Assembly (NCBI GenBank): GCA_964017045.1
Contig: OZ024801.1
Span: forward strand, 32,971,257-33,035,256
Source: Omphiscola glabra
Taxonomy: Eukaryota; Mollusca; Gastropoda; Lymnaeidae
Length of the DNA: 64,000 nucleotides
Reading direction: 5' to 3'
Shown here: in pieces, positions 22,391 to 32,356 of the stretch
Numbering within the stretch: position 1 is the stretch's first letter
Layout of the letters: every line of letters begins with the position of its first letter
Position numbers and translations under genes: made by a program
The notes under the pieces: model-generated
What the model was told of the DNA's origin: nothing
The model's input: only the letters and a program-made list of their open reading frames with translations
Database searches by the model: none

Positions 22391-23600
22391 TAGTTTCGTT
22401 TTTGTGTGTTTAGGGCAAAATCTTCGCACCCATTTCTCGTCAACCTATCAAGCTCAAACTTGGCACATAGACTCGTTGCTATGGACAACACATTCCTTCA
22501 AATTTTCAGACATAGACTCGTTCCCATTGACAACACATTCTTTCAAATTTTCAGACATAGACTCATTCCCATTGACAACACCTTCCTTCAAACTTTTAGA
22601 CATAGACTCGTTCCCATTGACAACACATTCCTTCAAAGTTTCAGACATAGACTCGTTCCAATTGACAACACGTTCCTTCAAAGTTTCAGACATTGACTCG
22701 TTCCCATTGTCAACACATTCCTTCAAAGTTTCAGACATAGACTCGTTCCCATTGACAACACATTCCTTCAAAGTTTCAGACATAGACTCGTTCCCATTGA
22801 CAACACGTTCCTTCAAAGTTTCAGACATAGACTCGTTCCCATTGACAACACATTCCTTCAAAGTTTCAGACATAGACTCGTTCCAATTGACAACACATTC
22901 CTTCAAAGTTTCAGACATACACTCGTTCCCATTGACAACACATTCCTTCAAAGTTTCAGACATAGACTCGTTCCAATTGACAACACATTCCTTCAAAGTT
23001 TCAGACATAGACTCGTTCCCATTGACAATACGTTCCTTCAAAGTTTCAGACATAGACTCGTTCCCATTGACAACACATTCCTTCAAAGTTTCAGACATAG
23101 ACTCGTTCCAATTGACAACACATTCCTTCAAAGTTTCAGACATAGACTCGTTCCCATTGACAATACGTTCCTTCAAAGTTTCAGACATAGACTCGTTCCC
23201 ATTGACAACACATTCCTTCAAAGTTTCAGACATAGACTCGTTCCAATTGACAACACATTCCTTCAAAGTTTCAGACATAGACTCGTTCCCACTGACAACA
23301 CATTCTTTCAAAGTTTCAGCCCCATCCCTTAACCCCAACCACCTAAAAATCGTATCCGGAAATTTGATCGAAAGAAATTTCGTCGACGGAAAATTGATCG
23401 ACAGAAATTTGATCGAACGGAAATTTGGTAGAATCTTTTTTTTTTTTTTTTAGTTTACACGTTAAAATTTTGCGTCAAATTTCTTTTTGATCGCATTATT
23501 TTGTTTTACCGTATATTAATATAATACAGGAGCGTGGGGAAAAAAATGTGGTTGCGAGCTTGGAGCGAGCGGTCGCTTGGTTGTCTGAAGCAATTATACG
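22391..23600 (+). mobile_element. Dispersed repeat family R1, copy 1, enlarged
   Basis: The left part has CTCGTCAACCTATCAAGCTC and AAACTTGGCACATAGACTCG, the right part GTTTCAGCCCC and, further on, TATTAATATAATACAGGAGC followed by GTGGGG and a G/A-rich block. The same blocks, in the same order, occur at 46.55-47.04 kb and 60.35-60.96 kb. I cannot assign a transposon class. In this copy the middle has become the 45-bp array. Confidence 0.7.
22465..23320. repeat. 45-bp minisatellite inside repeat R1, ~19 copies
   Basis: The unit starts ACATAGACTCGTTCCCATTG and ends CTTCAAAGTTTCAG. Variants are CCAATTG/CCCATTG and ACACATT/ACACGTT/ATACGTT, arranged in repeating groups after about 22900. The first unit keeps the ancestral form GTTGCTATGG seen outside the array. 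Fifteen-residue frames on both strands (349 and 294 residues) are by-products of the 45-bp period. Confidence 0.96.
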
Positions 23601-23937
23601 CCCCTTCATTACTATTAAAATTACTCTGTACGTATGGACTGTAGGCCAATGTATTCGAGCAGCCCCAGAGGGTCTCATAATGTTAAAAAAAAACTGTATT
23701 TAAGAGGGCCGTGATAAGGTTTTCTTTCTATTCTCCGACTACGAACGTAATCGATGCATCAATAAAGAATCACATTTCGCGGGAAATTCCCCGTATCACG
23801 GTAGAGTCTGGCACCGATGAACCGCGACGTACGAAGGACGGCTGGCATTGAAAAAAACTTTGTTTTTTTTTTTATATGGGCTGCTTGAGGACCCTCATCA
23901 GCGGAAACGATAACTATAAGGCGAGTCTGATGTAGAG
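23601..23937. other. Unassigned sequence
   Basis: On minus at about 23885-23906 CTGATGAGGGTCCTCAAGC resembles a hammerhead core plus stem, but the GAAA box is missing. No other feature is seen. Confidence 0.4.
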
Positions 23938-24124
23938 CAGTGCTTCTCAAACTTTTTAGTAAGGCGGACCGGCAGGAATTTTTCCATTGCACCAGGGACC
24001 GGTGCACTATTTTTCTTGTACTAACGTGGTAGCGAAATGAGTTTTCTTAAAAACTTCTGCGGACCGGCGGATGATGGCCCACGGACCGGCATCGGTCCGC
24101 GGACCACCACTTTGAGTAGCACTG
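23938..24124. mobile_element. hAT (Buster-like) non-autonomous element, 187 bp
   Basis: The left end CAGTGCTTCTCAAACTTTTT and right end AAAGTGGTGGTCCGCGGACC (read inward on minus after CAGTGCTACTC) form inverted repeats, with GGACCGG words clustered at both sides. Flanks ATGTAGAG and GTGTAGAG match at 7 of 8 bases with TA in the centre, the pattern described for Buster-group hAT elements. It has no coding capacity. Confidence 0.85.
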
Positions 24125-24257
24125 GTGTAGAGAGTTTATGAAACTATGTTTTCAGTGTAAGACGCTCAATTAGCCCCAACACCCCCGGGGTAGTGACTGG
24201 CACAGCTTTTGCCTTGGTTCGTCAGCAAGTGCCGCTTGGTAAGGAAACACTGCGTAC

Positions 24258-24381
24258 TATGTGCACACATCCTCATCGTATGTGCACACATCCTCATCCT
24301 ATGTGCACACATCCTCATCCTATGTGCACACATCATCATCATATGTGCACACATCCTCATCCTATGTGCACACATCCTCAT
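24258..24381. repeat. 21-bp minisatellite, six copies
   Basis: The unit is TATGTGCACACATCCTCATCC, with CATCG and CATCATCAT variants. The GTGCAC palindrome recurs every 21 bp. The frames CTHPHPM (plus) and MRMCAHR (minus) are products of the period. Confidence 0.96.
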
Positions 24382-25745
24382 CCGAGTGGAGTAGCTAGAG
24401 TCTCTGTCGCCCGGGAGGCGGGTACTTAATTTTTTTCCGCACCTCCCCCGTCACGAAAACTAATATTAGATAAACATACACCCCCATACACAAGTCATAT
24501 TATTTCGTATATTAGAACACACCCACCACCCGCCCATCCTTTTCGACTAACGCCAGCCATCATCGTTTTCCACAAGTGTACACAAAATTGTGATGTGTCT
24601 GAAGTTCAACAGGTAGCCGGAATATATATGTACTCTCTAAGTCGACTGCACTATTTACGAAAAGGCGGAGTTCACTAATTACTTCTCACTAGTTCACTAA
24701 TCACTTCTGACTAGTTCATAGACAAGGGTGACAACAGCAGAAGACCCGATTAATTACACAATCCGAAAAGGTCAAATTTCAGCATGCAGTCAATGCGCTG
24801 TATGTTTTTATGTATGTGTATTTGTCTATGTATTATGTAAGTACCAGTGTCAAACCATTCATTACAAACTGTGAGATACACTTTTAAAAAACATTTTACA
24901 AAAATGCTTGTTTTTCTCGTCGATACACAGCCATGTCCCCCCCTCGCCACCCCCCCAAGCGCTTGTAGAAGAACACACGTCCGCCCCGCCCCCCGCGCAG
25001 TGAGTCCACCCCACCCTGGGTTAAATCGATGAAGATTGAAGCTCATTAAACAGTATATGTCATTAGTCACCCGTACCAGAGACTGATAATTGTCCGACGC
25101 AAAGTTTGCTCCAACCCTTCTTACCCCGCCTCCCATCCCATTTGTCAATTTTGTTATCGTAGATGTGGCAGAGGCGAAGAAGAGGAGGACGGTGAAGGAG
25201 GGAGACAGGAGAGTGGGGGCGAAAAGAATGTCAACAGCGCGTGAATGCCTCGCTTTAACACGTTCGCTAGAATTCTGGTGGGGTGGGGCAGATATCTCTA
25301 AAGGGTTTTTTGACAAAAGTTGGGAATTTGGTACCTAGTACCCACAAGCTGGTACGTGGGGGGTTAAAGTTAAGGGGGGTGTGGGGTGCCCTTGGGTTGG
25401 GGTGGTGGGGGGTGCTCTCACCTTTCGGAGAGAGCCCATGGGGAATTTCAGGGCCATCCAGTTAACACCTATGTCGTGAGGGTGGGTTGGAGGGAGAATG
25501 CGGTTGCGAACTTCCCGAAGCGTTAGTGGGCTGGGCGGCAGATGCGGTGTATTCCATCGGCGTAGGCGTCAGTCTCATGAGATATACAAACAGTGACATA
25601 GCTAAGGGGTTAGTGCCACCTTTGCTGACTAAGATTTTCCACCTCCCCCCCCCCACCGGCCCCTCCATATAAGTAAACTAGTGCATTCTGGTCCCGACCT
25701 CCGCCCCCTTCCTGCGGTACTGGTTACATTTTAGGCAGGATACTT
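24382..25745. other. Unassigned sequence
   Basis: A 188-codon minus frame at 24750-25316 shows no domain I recognise. G-rich sequence lies at 25355-25415, and a C-run near 25648. I cannot support a gene. Confidence 0.45.
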
Positions 25746-25965
25746 ATGGATATATATACACATATATATATATATTACTACGTAAATTTAATTTATACGT
25801 AGATATGTCTTTTTTTGTTCGTTTTTTTTTCCAATTGTTGTTGTAGCAATGAAGGCGTTTGGCCGAAACGTTTACATTTGTATGCCGTGTAACCACAAAT
25901 AAAGCTTAACCTATACGGTTGTATTTACACAAATGGTTTGCGTCTCATGGATCTGCCTGAAAGTT
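25746..25965 (+). mobile_element. Possible Penelope-like remnant, copy 1
   Basis: It shares blocks with 29768-29945: TTTAATTTATAC, GCCGAAACGTTTAC, AAAGCTTAACCTATA and ACACAAAT..GTCTCAT. At 25848-25873 CAATGAAGGCGTTTGGCC then GAAACG looks like a decayed hammerhead core (ATGA, a GGC/GCC stem, GAAAC), as known in Penelope-like terminal repeats. No reverse-transcriptase coding remains, so the class is inference. Confidence 0.45.
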
Positions 25966-26906
25966 TTCTGGCAGTCAAACACTTTGATGATTACTGGATT
26001 GAAATGTGGATCCGATCCTTACAAAAATAATAATAATTTTAAAAAAATAATTTAAAAAATTTGTGTTCATCCCCAGGTGACCATGGGGCAGTTCGAATTG
26101 ATATCTTGGTGAAATAAAGCAATGTTTTTTTCGGTGCTGCAAAACGATAATAATATATAATTATAATTTAATAAATATATATATATATATGCATGGCACC
26201 TCTGTCAAGATAAATTTCTTTCAAAACACAATCGTTCCGGGGAAATATTCCATACATGACATGACCCCCCCCACACATGACCAACCCCCACACATACACA
26301 TGACCCCCCACCTCCACAAAAGTGCTTCCCAAATAACATAATTTAATAACCCACCGGCTGCAGACATAATGACCCATCGGTAACCATCTATAGAAGATAC
26401 GAATGTCGTCCCCCCTCCCCTCCCCCCCACGGGTCCCATCAGACATCAAGGCCCCCCTTCCCTACCCCATGTCGTCCTATGATAATTTTCATAACTAATA
26501 TTATCTGCTCGGTTGACGTCCCCATGAAACGATCGGTTGATATCGTTACGACACCCGATGTTTCATCAAATACAAAACACACAAAAAAAAACCCCGAATG
26601 CTATTCGATTCGAGATTATCGTGTCCGAGATAGGGAGACAGTAGACAAGAATCGCCATTAGCGTTTGGATAATTTAAAGCCAGCGCGGAGACGTAATATT
26701 TGATAAGGGGAAAGGGGATTAGGGGGGTGGAGATGTTGGCCCGGGGGGGGGGGGGGTTGTTAAGCGGGTGTTGTTGGATGCGTGAGGGGCAAGGGGGGGG
26801 GATGTTCGGCATCAACCAGAGCGTTGTTAGATGTCGGTAGAAGACTTAATGAGCAACATCGTGGCATTGTATTTCAGGAGAGTTGAAAAGACAAAAGATA
26901 CTAAGA
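25966..26906. other. Unassigned sequence with microsatellites
   Basis: A TA microsatellite lies at 26173-26190. Runs of C and G lie near 26265, 26410 and 26742-26757. Short open frames have no recognisable motifs. Confidence 0.5.
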
Positions 26907-27114
26907 CAGCGGTTCTCAACCTGTGGGTCACGACTCCTTTGGGGGGGGGGGGGGGTCGAATGATCCTTGCCCAGGGGTCGCCCAGGGCAACCGGAAAACA
27001 CATATACTCTACAGTTAGGAAGTAGCAACGAAAATAATTTTGTGGTTGGGGGGTCGCCACAACATGAGGAACTGTATTAAAGGGTCGCGGCATCAGAAAG
27101 GTTGAGAGCCACTG
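26907..27114 (+). mobile_element. hAT (SPIN/URR1-like) non-autonomous element, copy 1
   Basis: Starts CAGCGGTTCTCAACCTGTGG and ends AAGGTTGAGAGCCACTG. Internal blocks GGAAAACACATATACTCTAC, AAAATAATTTTGTGGTTGGG and ATGAGGAACTGTATTAAAGG follow the layout of vertebrate SPIN/URR1-type hAT elements as I remember them. The flanks are a perfect 8-bp duplication, TACTAAGA, with central TA. A G-run of 15 interrupts the left arm at 26941-26955. It is 208 bp with no ORF. Confidence 0.9.
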
Positions 27115-27334
27115 TACTAAGATATATTTAGGCAGCTGGGAATGGGGGGGCGATTCTTATAATGTGAATGCAAAAGAAAGAATTTGTGTGTGTGTTTTAG
27201 AGGAGTTTTTGTATCATGATTTGTGTTGCAATAAATTTAAACAAGGATAATAAATAATGAGGTTCTGCGGTAGATTTGGGGGGCGGGGGGGGGGGAGGGG
27301 TGTCAAGAAATACCCCGAGCGAGCAATGCACGTG

Positions 27335-27955
27335 ATCATTCATGCAAGAGACTTATGCACGAGACATACACGAGGGCTGCGGAAGAGAGTTGTGCGCGAG
27401 ACCTAAACGAGAATAGTGCAGGAGAGCTGTACTCAAAAGTTATGCACGAGACATACATGAGAGCTATGCACGAGTTGGGCACGAGACGTACGCGAGAGTT
27501 AGTCACGAGATTAACACGAGACTTATACACGAGACATATGCACAAGACTTGTACATGAGAATACGGCATGATAGTTATGCATGAGAGATTTGTGCACAAG
27601 AGATTTGTGCACGAGAGATTTGTGCACGAGAGTTATGCTCGAGAGTTTTGCACGAGAGTTATGCACGAGAGTTAAGCACGATATTCATGCACGATATTTA
27701 TTCACAAGATTAATGCACAAGATATTTATGCACGAGAGTTATGAACGAGAGTTATGCACGAGAGTTATGCACGAGAGTTATGCACGAGAGTTATGCACGA
27801 TATTTTTGCACGAGATTTTTGCACGATAGTTATGCACGAGAGTTATGCACGAGATTTATGCACGAGATTTATGCACGAGAGTTATGCACGAGAGTTATGC
27901 TCGAGAGTTATGCACGAGATTTATGCTCGAGAGTAACCTTCACGCGAGTTGAACA
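27335..27955. repeat. 13-bp minisatellite, about 47 copies
   Basis: The unit is GAGTTATGCACGA. Left-hand units are diverged (ACATACACGAG, GACGTACGCGAG), while those from about 27640 are near-perfect. Because 13 is not divisible by three, the open frames repeat every 13 residues and exist in all plus frames (YARELCTRVMHES). No gene is implied. Confidence 0.94.
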
Positions 27956-28510
27956 CGAAAATTCCGCAACAAGTTGATACATGATGGCTTTACTTATTTT
28001 TTTTAAAGTGGCCAGGTAATTGTCACTGGTTTAATTTAGAGCATCCGTGCCAGGTAGGCTCTCGTGTTTGCTAACTCCGATAATGCATTTTACGACTTCA
28101 AAATCTTCCACCTAATGGTATACACCACGCACCCAATCGATAACTTTGCTCAATTACACTATTTTATCACATCTACAAGAATATTTTTTTCGCCACCACC
28201 TCTCGCTCCCCCCCCCACACATTCTATCCCCCCCACCCATCCCCACCCAAACCCCCACCCCACTAGAAAAAGCGGCGTTAAATATTTGAGCCAATAGAAA
28301 TCTTGATCTCCCCAAGAAATAGAATGTATTCGAGGATATTTGTCGTGATGGCCACGTGCCTAATCTACGTGAGGATCGCTGCGCCGGTGGATCGGGAGGA
28401 GATCGATACCAAGAAATATCGCGAGGGCTGTCGCGCTCCTAACAGGAACGACAAATTTTTTTAAATATTTTTTTAAAATTTTTGTTCGCGTTTGTAAAAC
28501 ATTCTTGTAG
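27956..28510. other. Unassigned sequence
   Basis: C-rich sequence lies at 28195-28262 and a T-rich/A-rich junction at 28457-28482. No gene or element terminus is recognised. Confidence 0.5.
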
Positions 28511-28665
28511 TTAGTGTGACGATATGCGCCCCTGTTAGTGTGAAGATATGCACCCCTGTTAGTGTGAAGATATGCGCCCCTGTTAGTGTGAAGATATGCA
28601 CCCTGTTAGTGTGAAGATATGCACCCTGTTAGTGTGAAGATATGCGCCCTGTTAGTGTGAAGATA
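28511..28665. repeat. Minisatellite (23-24 bp), left half of split array
   Basis: Units are GTTAGTGTGAAGATATGC plus GCCCCT, shortened to GCCCT from about 28600. The array stops at AGATATT where LINE sequence begins and resumes with the same unit at about 29179. Confidence 0.93.
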
Positions 28666-29183
28666 TTATTAGTATTATTATTATTATGGGTAGTTTTCTA
28701 TAGCGTGGTACCCCAGCCTAGGGCTGGGCTAACCACGCTGTACATGCAAATTAAAATGAACTTAAAAAATATAAATTAAAAACTAACCATTCCATAACAA
28801 TTTACATGTGAAGCCATGGACGGCACTCGGCAGCATCGTTTAACTTTCAGAGGGGGAATCAGTCAGGATAGTAAAGTTTAAAGAGGTGTGTTTTGAGTGC
28901 AGTTTTGAAGGCTGTGATGGTTGATATATTTCTGATGTGTAGTGGAAGAGAATCCATTGTTTGGGGGCACAGTAAGAGAAAGATCTTTCACCGTATGTTT
29001 TTGTGCGAGTCTTAGGGACAGAAAGAATACGATCGTCTGCGGAGGAGCGAAGCTGTCGAAGGGGTGAATAGACAGAGAGAATTTCTGTTAGATATGAAGG
29101 GCAGGAATTCGAGAAAAAGTGGTGGCACAGAACAGAGAGTTTATAATCAATCCGTGCTTGTACAGGGAGCCAATGAAGTGAAT
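28666..29183 (-). mobile_element. LINE 3' end (CR1/L2-like) inserted in a minisatellite
   Basis: On minus, codons from about 29180 read HWLPVQARIDYKL, then SCPSYLTEILSVYSPLRQLR, LSVPKTRTKTYGERSFSYC and SLPLHIRNISTITAFKTALK up to a stop after LYYPD. These are the hallmark blocks of the C-terminal region of CR1/L2/Rex-like LINE reverse transcriptases. One frame change occurs after APKQW. A 3' untranslated region and a TAATAATAATAC tail (28666-28686) follow. It is 5'-truncated and inactive. The flanking words GTGAAGATAT and GTGAATGATAT could be target duplications, though the array repeats them anyway. Confidence 0.88.
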
Positions 29184-29312
29184 GATATGCGCCCTGTTAG
29201 TGTGAAGATATCGCCCTGTTAGTGTGAAGATATCGCCCTGTTAGTGTGAAGATATGCGCCCTGTTAGTGTGAAGATATGCGCCCTGTTAGTGTGCAGATA
29301 TGCGCCTTGTTA
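29179..29312. repeat. Minisatellite, right half of split array
   Basis: Six units of GTTAGTGTGAAGATATGC plus GCCCT continue the array at 28511-28665. Two units lack the G of TGCG, giving GATATCGCC. The last units decay to GTGCAGATATGCGCCTTG. Confidence 0.92.
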
Positions 29313-29767
29313 GTACCTGATAGTCAGTCAGTCCGTTTGTTTGATGCAGTCATAAAAAAAAGCAGTAGCCATAGAAAATGAGAAATTTTAAGTGTACATT
29401 TAAAATTTGTTCTGCAGCCGCCCCCCCCCCCCTTTTTTTTTTCCAATGATAACTATAAGAGTAACATAAATAAATACGCTATCCGTATGGTCTCCAAACA
29501 TTCCAATAGGACTAACCATGATGGAATTTTAGATACGACAGTTACTGGTATACTGTATACTAGTGCACGACACCGGATAGGATCTATATTGAGAATAAAT
29601 TAACAATAAGATTTGCTACCTTGACTCCTTACGGGATATTACGTAACCGCCATGTCTTTTTCCTGTTTCGCTTTTTACATTTTACTTCAAGTCACTTCCT
29701 TTCCGCTCTTCTTTACTTTGTATCTGTCTGGTTTTTGCGCAAACTCTTATTTTTCTCTCTTTTTATA
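29313..29767. other. Unassigned sequence
   Basis: A C-run followed directly by a T-run lies at 29420-29442. No gene or repeat is recognised. Confidence 0.5.
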
Positions 29768-29945
29768 AAGGTAGGATAGACTATATCTATCGATATTATG
29801 TCAATTTAATTTATACTTATTTTAATGTTTAGTTGTTAAACTGTTGGAGGCATGTGCCGAAACGTTTACTTGTGTATTCTGTCAAATTATTATTAAAGCT
29901 TAACATATATTGTTATATAGACACAAATTGTTCGTGTGTCATTAA
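29768..29945 (+). mobile_element. Possible Penelope-like remnant, copy 2
   Basis: Collinear with copy 1 at 25746-25965. At 29841-29867 CTGTTGGAGGCATGTGCC then GAAACG keeps a GGCA/TGCC stem and the GAAAC box of a hammerhead-like motif, while the CTGATGA box is mutated. AAAGCTTAACATATATTG and CACAAATTGTTCGTGTGTCA follow. It has no coding part. Confidence 0.45.
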
Positions 29946-31932
29946 CTTCAATTATAAGATTTTTAAAATGTGTTTATTACAGTGTATTTGAATGAAATAT
30001 TTTGAAGTAAAATTTTTTAGGATATTTCCGTTTCTATTTTTACACCCCATGATATAGTAACCTTGAGCGGCTTTGGCCCATACGCGCACTTCATTCCTGT
30101 GATCAATGCTCTTGTTTAAGAACCCCCATTTTATTTACAATGTGGTTCACCTGCAGGAAACATTGTAATAATATGGACATGGCGAGAGCTGGTTATAGCA
30201 TCGGATGACATGTTTTCAGAGGCGCATCAAGGGAGTCGCTGAAAATGCAGACCTCTCCAAGCATTAGACTTCTTTCGGGAAGATTTCTTCGGGGTCGGAA
30301 AAAGGGGTGAGGGGGGTCGGGTATGGCTTGGTGCCGGGGGTATGACATCACATTTTCAAAGATCGCAACCCACTTTGCACTCAGTTTGAAGTTGTACCCG
30401 CTCCAAGTGCCGCCTCTTGCTGCAATCATATACACACGCCTCTGAACGGACCCCCCTCCCCGCCCCGGGGGTGGGAGGGGTTTAAATATCTACTATTACC
30501 CATTGAAATTATGGAACAACACATAATGAGGTGATAGAAGGTTATCATTCCAGGAGGAAATTCCTCCATTATTTTTTTCAACACCGCCATTCCCCCCCCC
30601 CCCCCCCCCCCCTTGCTCTCCAATGTTATTTATTCTGCAGAATGCTTTTTCAATACTTACGCGTTCGTCATGGGCAGGACATCTTCGATTGGCGAGCGAG
30701 CTGCGCCCCCCCCCCCCCCACCCCCCTCCTGCTGTAAATGGACCGGACTGTTTGTTGAGGTTTTCCATTTAAAGAAGCCGTGACGTAGGCCGAGTATTAG
30801 GGCTTTGTCACTTACCGGGGGGGGGGGGGGGACGGGGACTTTCTTCGGAGACACGAACGGAGAAATACAGCACCAGACAGGCGAAGACCTCAGCAATTAA
30901 ATTCTAGTCTCACTCAGCACTCACGAGGCGGGACGTGGGGGGGGGGGTGTTGTCAAGGGCGGGTGGGTGGGGGTCGAATAAAGTTTTAATAAAGAGCAAT
31001 GCAAAGTGTGCCGTAGGGAACATAAAGTGCTCTACCAAACATACCATGGGGACCGTGCTGAAAAAAGGGGGGGGGGGAATAATAGGACAACCCTGGACTG
31101 TGCGATTTGTTTTCTTAAGCGCAAACAAACAGGACAATAATAGTGGCCTCCCCTGGGGATACTACACATCACACTTACTTTAGGATTAAAGGATTAAATT
31201 CTAGAGTTAATTTTTATCTGCAATCTCTTTTTTTTCCGGAAAACGTTTTGCCGGAGATGAAAAAAAAAAAACAGTGGCGTCCCTTTCCGGAAATACGTCA
31301 CACTGACTTGACCAATCAAAGTTTTGATTCTACAGTTTGTTATCTCTGCAATTTTTTCAATTTTTTACAGACAGAAAGGTTTGGTGAAAGCAAACGGAGC
31401 AAATAAAGAAAGCTTTTAGCGCAGAGATCGTCTCGGTTCAGTCGGTCATTCAAATAGTTTGTCTTGTGGCGGGGTGCATGGTTGGTTGGGCTGGTTTTCG
31501 GATCAAAGACCCCCACCCCCCCTCCCCCTCTTTCTTCGGGCAGGATCAGTGAATACAATTTAAGACTGCAGTGCACGGCCGCATCAATCATTATAGGACA
31601 CACCCTCAGGATCCGGAGTCTCGAAACCCCCCCCCCCCCCCCATCCTTCATGGCAAAACAAGTCATCCTATATATGTAGCGTTTCGATACATTATCCAAC
31701 TACACGTCTTCACTACTAAACGATCTTAGTCCAGTGCTGATATTACAAATATTACTCCATACTCCATACCCCCGACTCCTCATATTTCTCGTGTAGACGA
31801 CACGCAAAAGAAGGGGGAGGAAGGGTAAACCACACGGGCACCAACATCTGGGGGCGCCATAATAGACCGATGTAATATTTCATTTACTGGAGAGAGAGAA
31901 AAATATATAATAACAACGGGCGCATCTTCGTA
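29946..31932. other. Long unassigned stretch rich in G/C runs
   Basis: G- or C-runs of ten or more lie near 30593-30612, 30703-30718, 30819-30831, 30940-30949, 31067-31077 and 31627-31642. An 80-codon minus frame (30193-30435) has mixed, protein-like composition. It is nearly coextensive with an 8-9-bp inverted end pair, CAGAGGCG at 30217 and CGCCTCTG at 30437, which lacks a target duplication. I do not call a gene. Confidence 0.4.
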
Positions 31933-32200
31933 TTCTAGTCTTCTCACCAGGCTCGCTACGTGAGCTCATACTTGATTAGTTACCCCAAGAAATTGTGGTT
32001 TTCTAGTCTTCTCACAAGGCTCGCTACGTGAGCTCATACTTGATTAGTTACCCCAAGAAATGGTGATTTTCTAGTCTTCTCACAAGGCTCGCTACGTAAG
32101 CTCATACTTGATTAGTTGCCCCAAGAAATGGTGGTTTTCTAGTCTTCTCACAAGGCTCGCTACGTGAGCTCATACTTGATTAGTTGCCCCAAGAAACTGT
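31933..32200. repeat. 68-bp tandem repeat, four copies
   Basis: Copies start at 31933, 32001, 32069 and 32137 with TTCTAGTCTTCTCACAAGGC and contain CTCGCTACGTGAGCTCATAC and TTGATTAGTTACCCCAAG. Differences are few (ACC/ACA, GTGAGC/GTAAGC, GTTA/GTTG). The fourth copy ends in GAAACTGTGATG. Confidence 0.96.
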
Positions 32201-32356
32201 GATGTTTCAATCAGCCGACGTAAACCTGATCAAAAAGTGCGCACGAAAATGTCTTCACCTGGTTCTAGCTTCAACAAATAATGTTTTCAACCTACATACC
32301 CCCCGTTAACTGCAGGGGTTCCAATTTGCGCCAACACGAAACCTCTAGTGTTGACA

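Noticed and set aside
22404..23453. 349-residue plus frame and 294-residue minus frame
   Set aside because: Fifteen-residue repeats from the 45-bp array, open on both strands; the flanks belong to a non-coding dispersed repeat.
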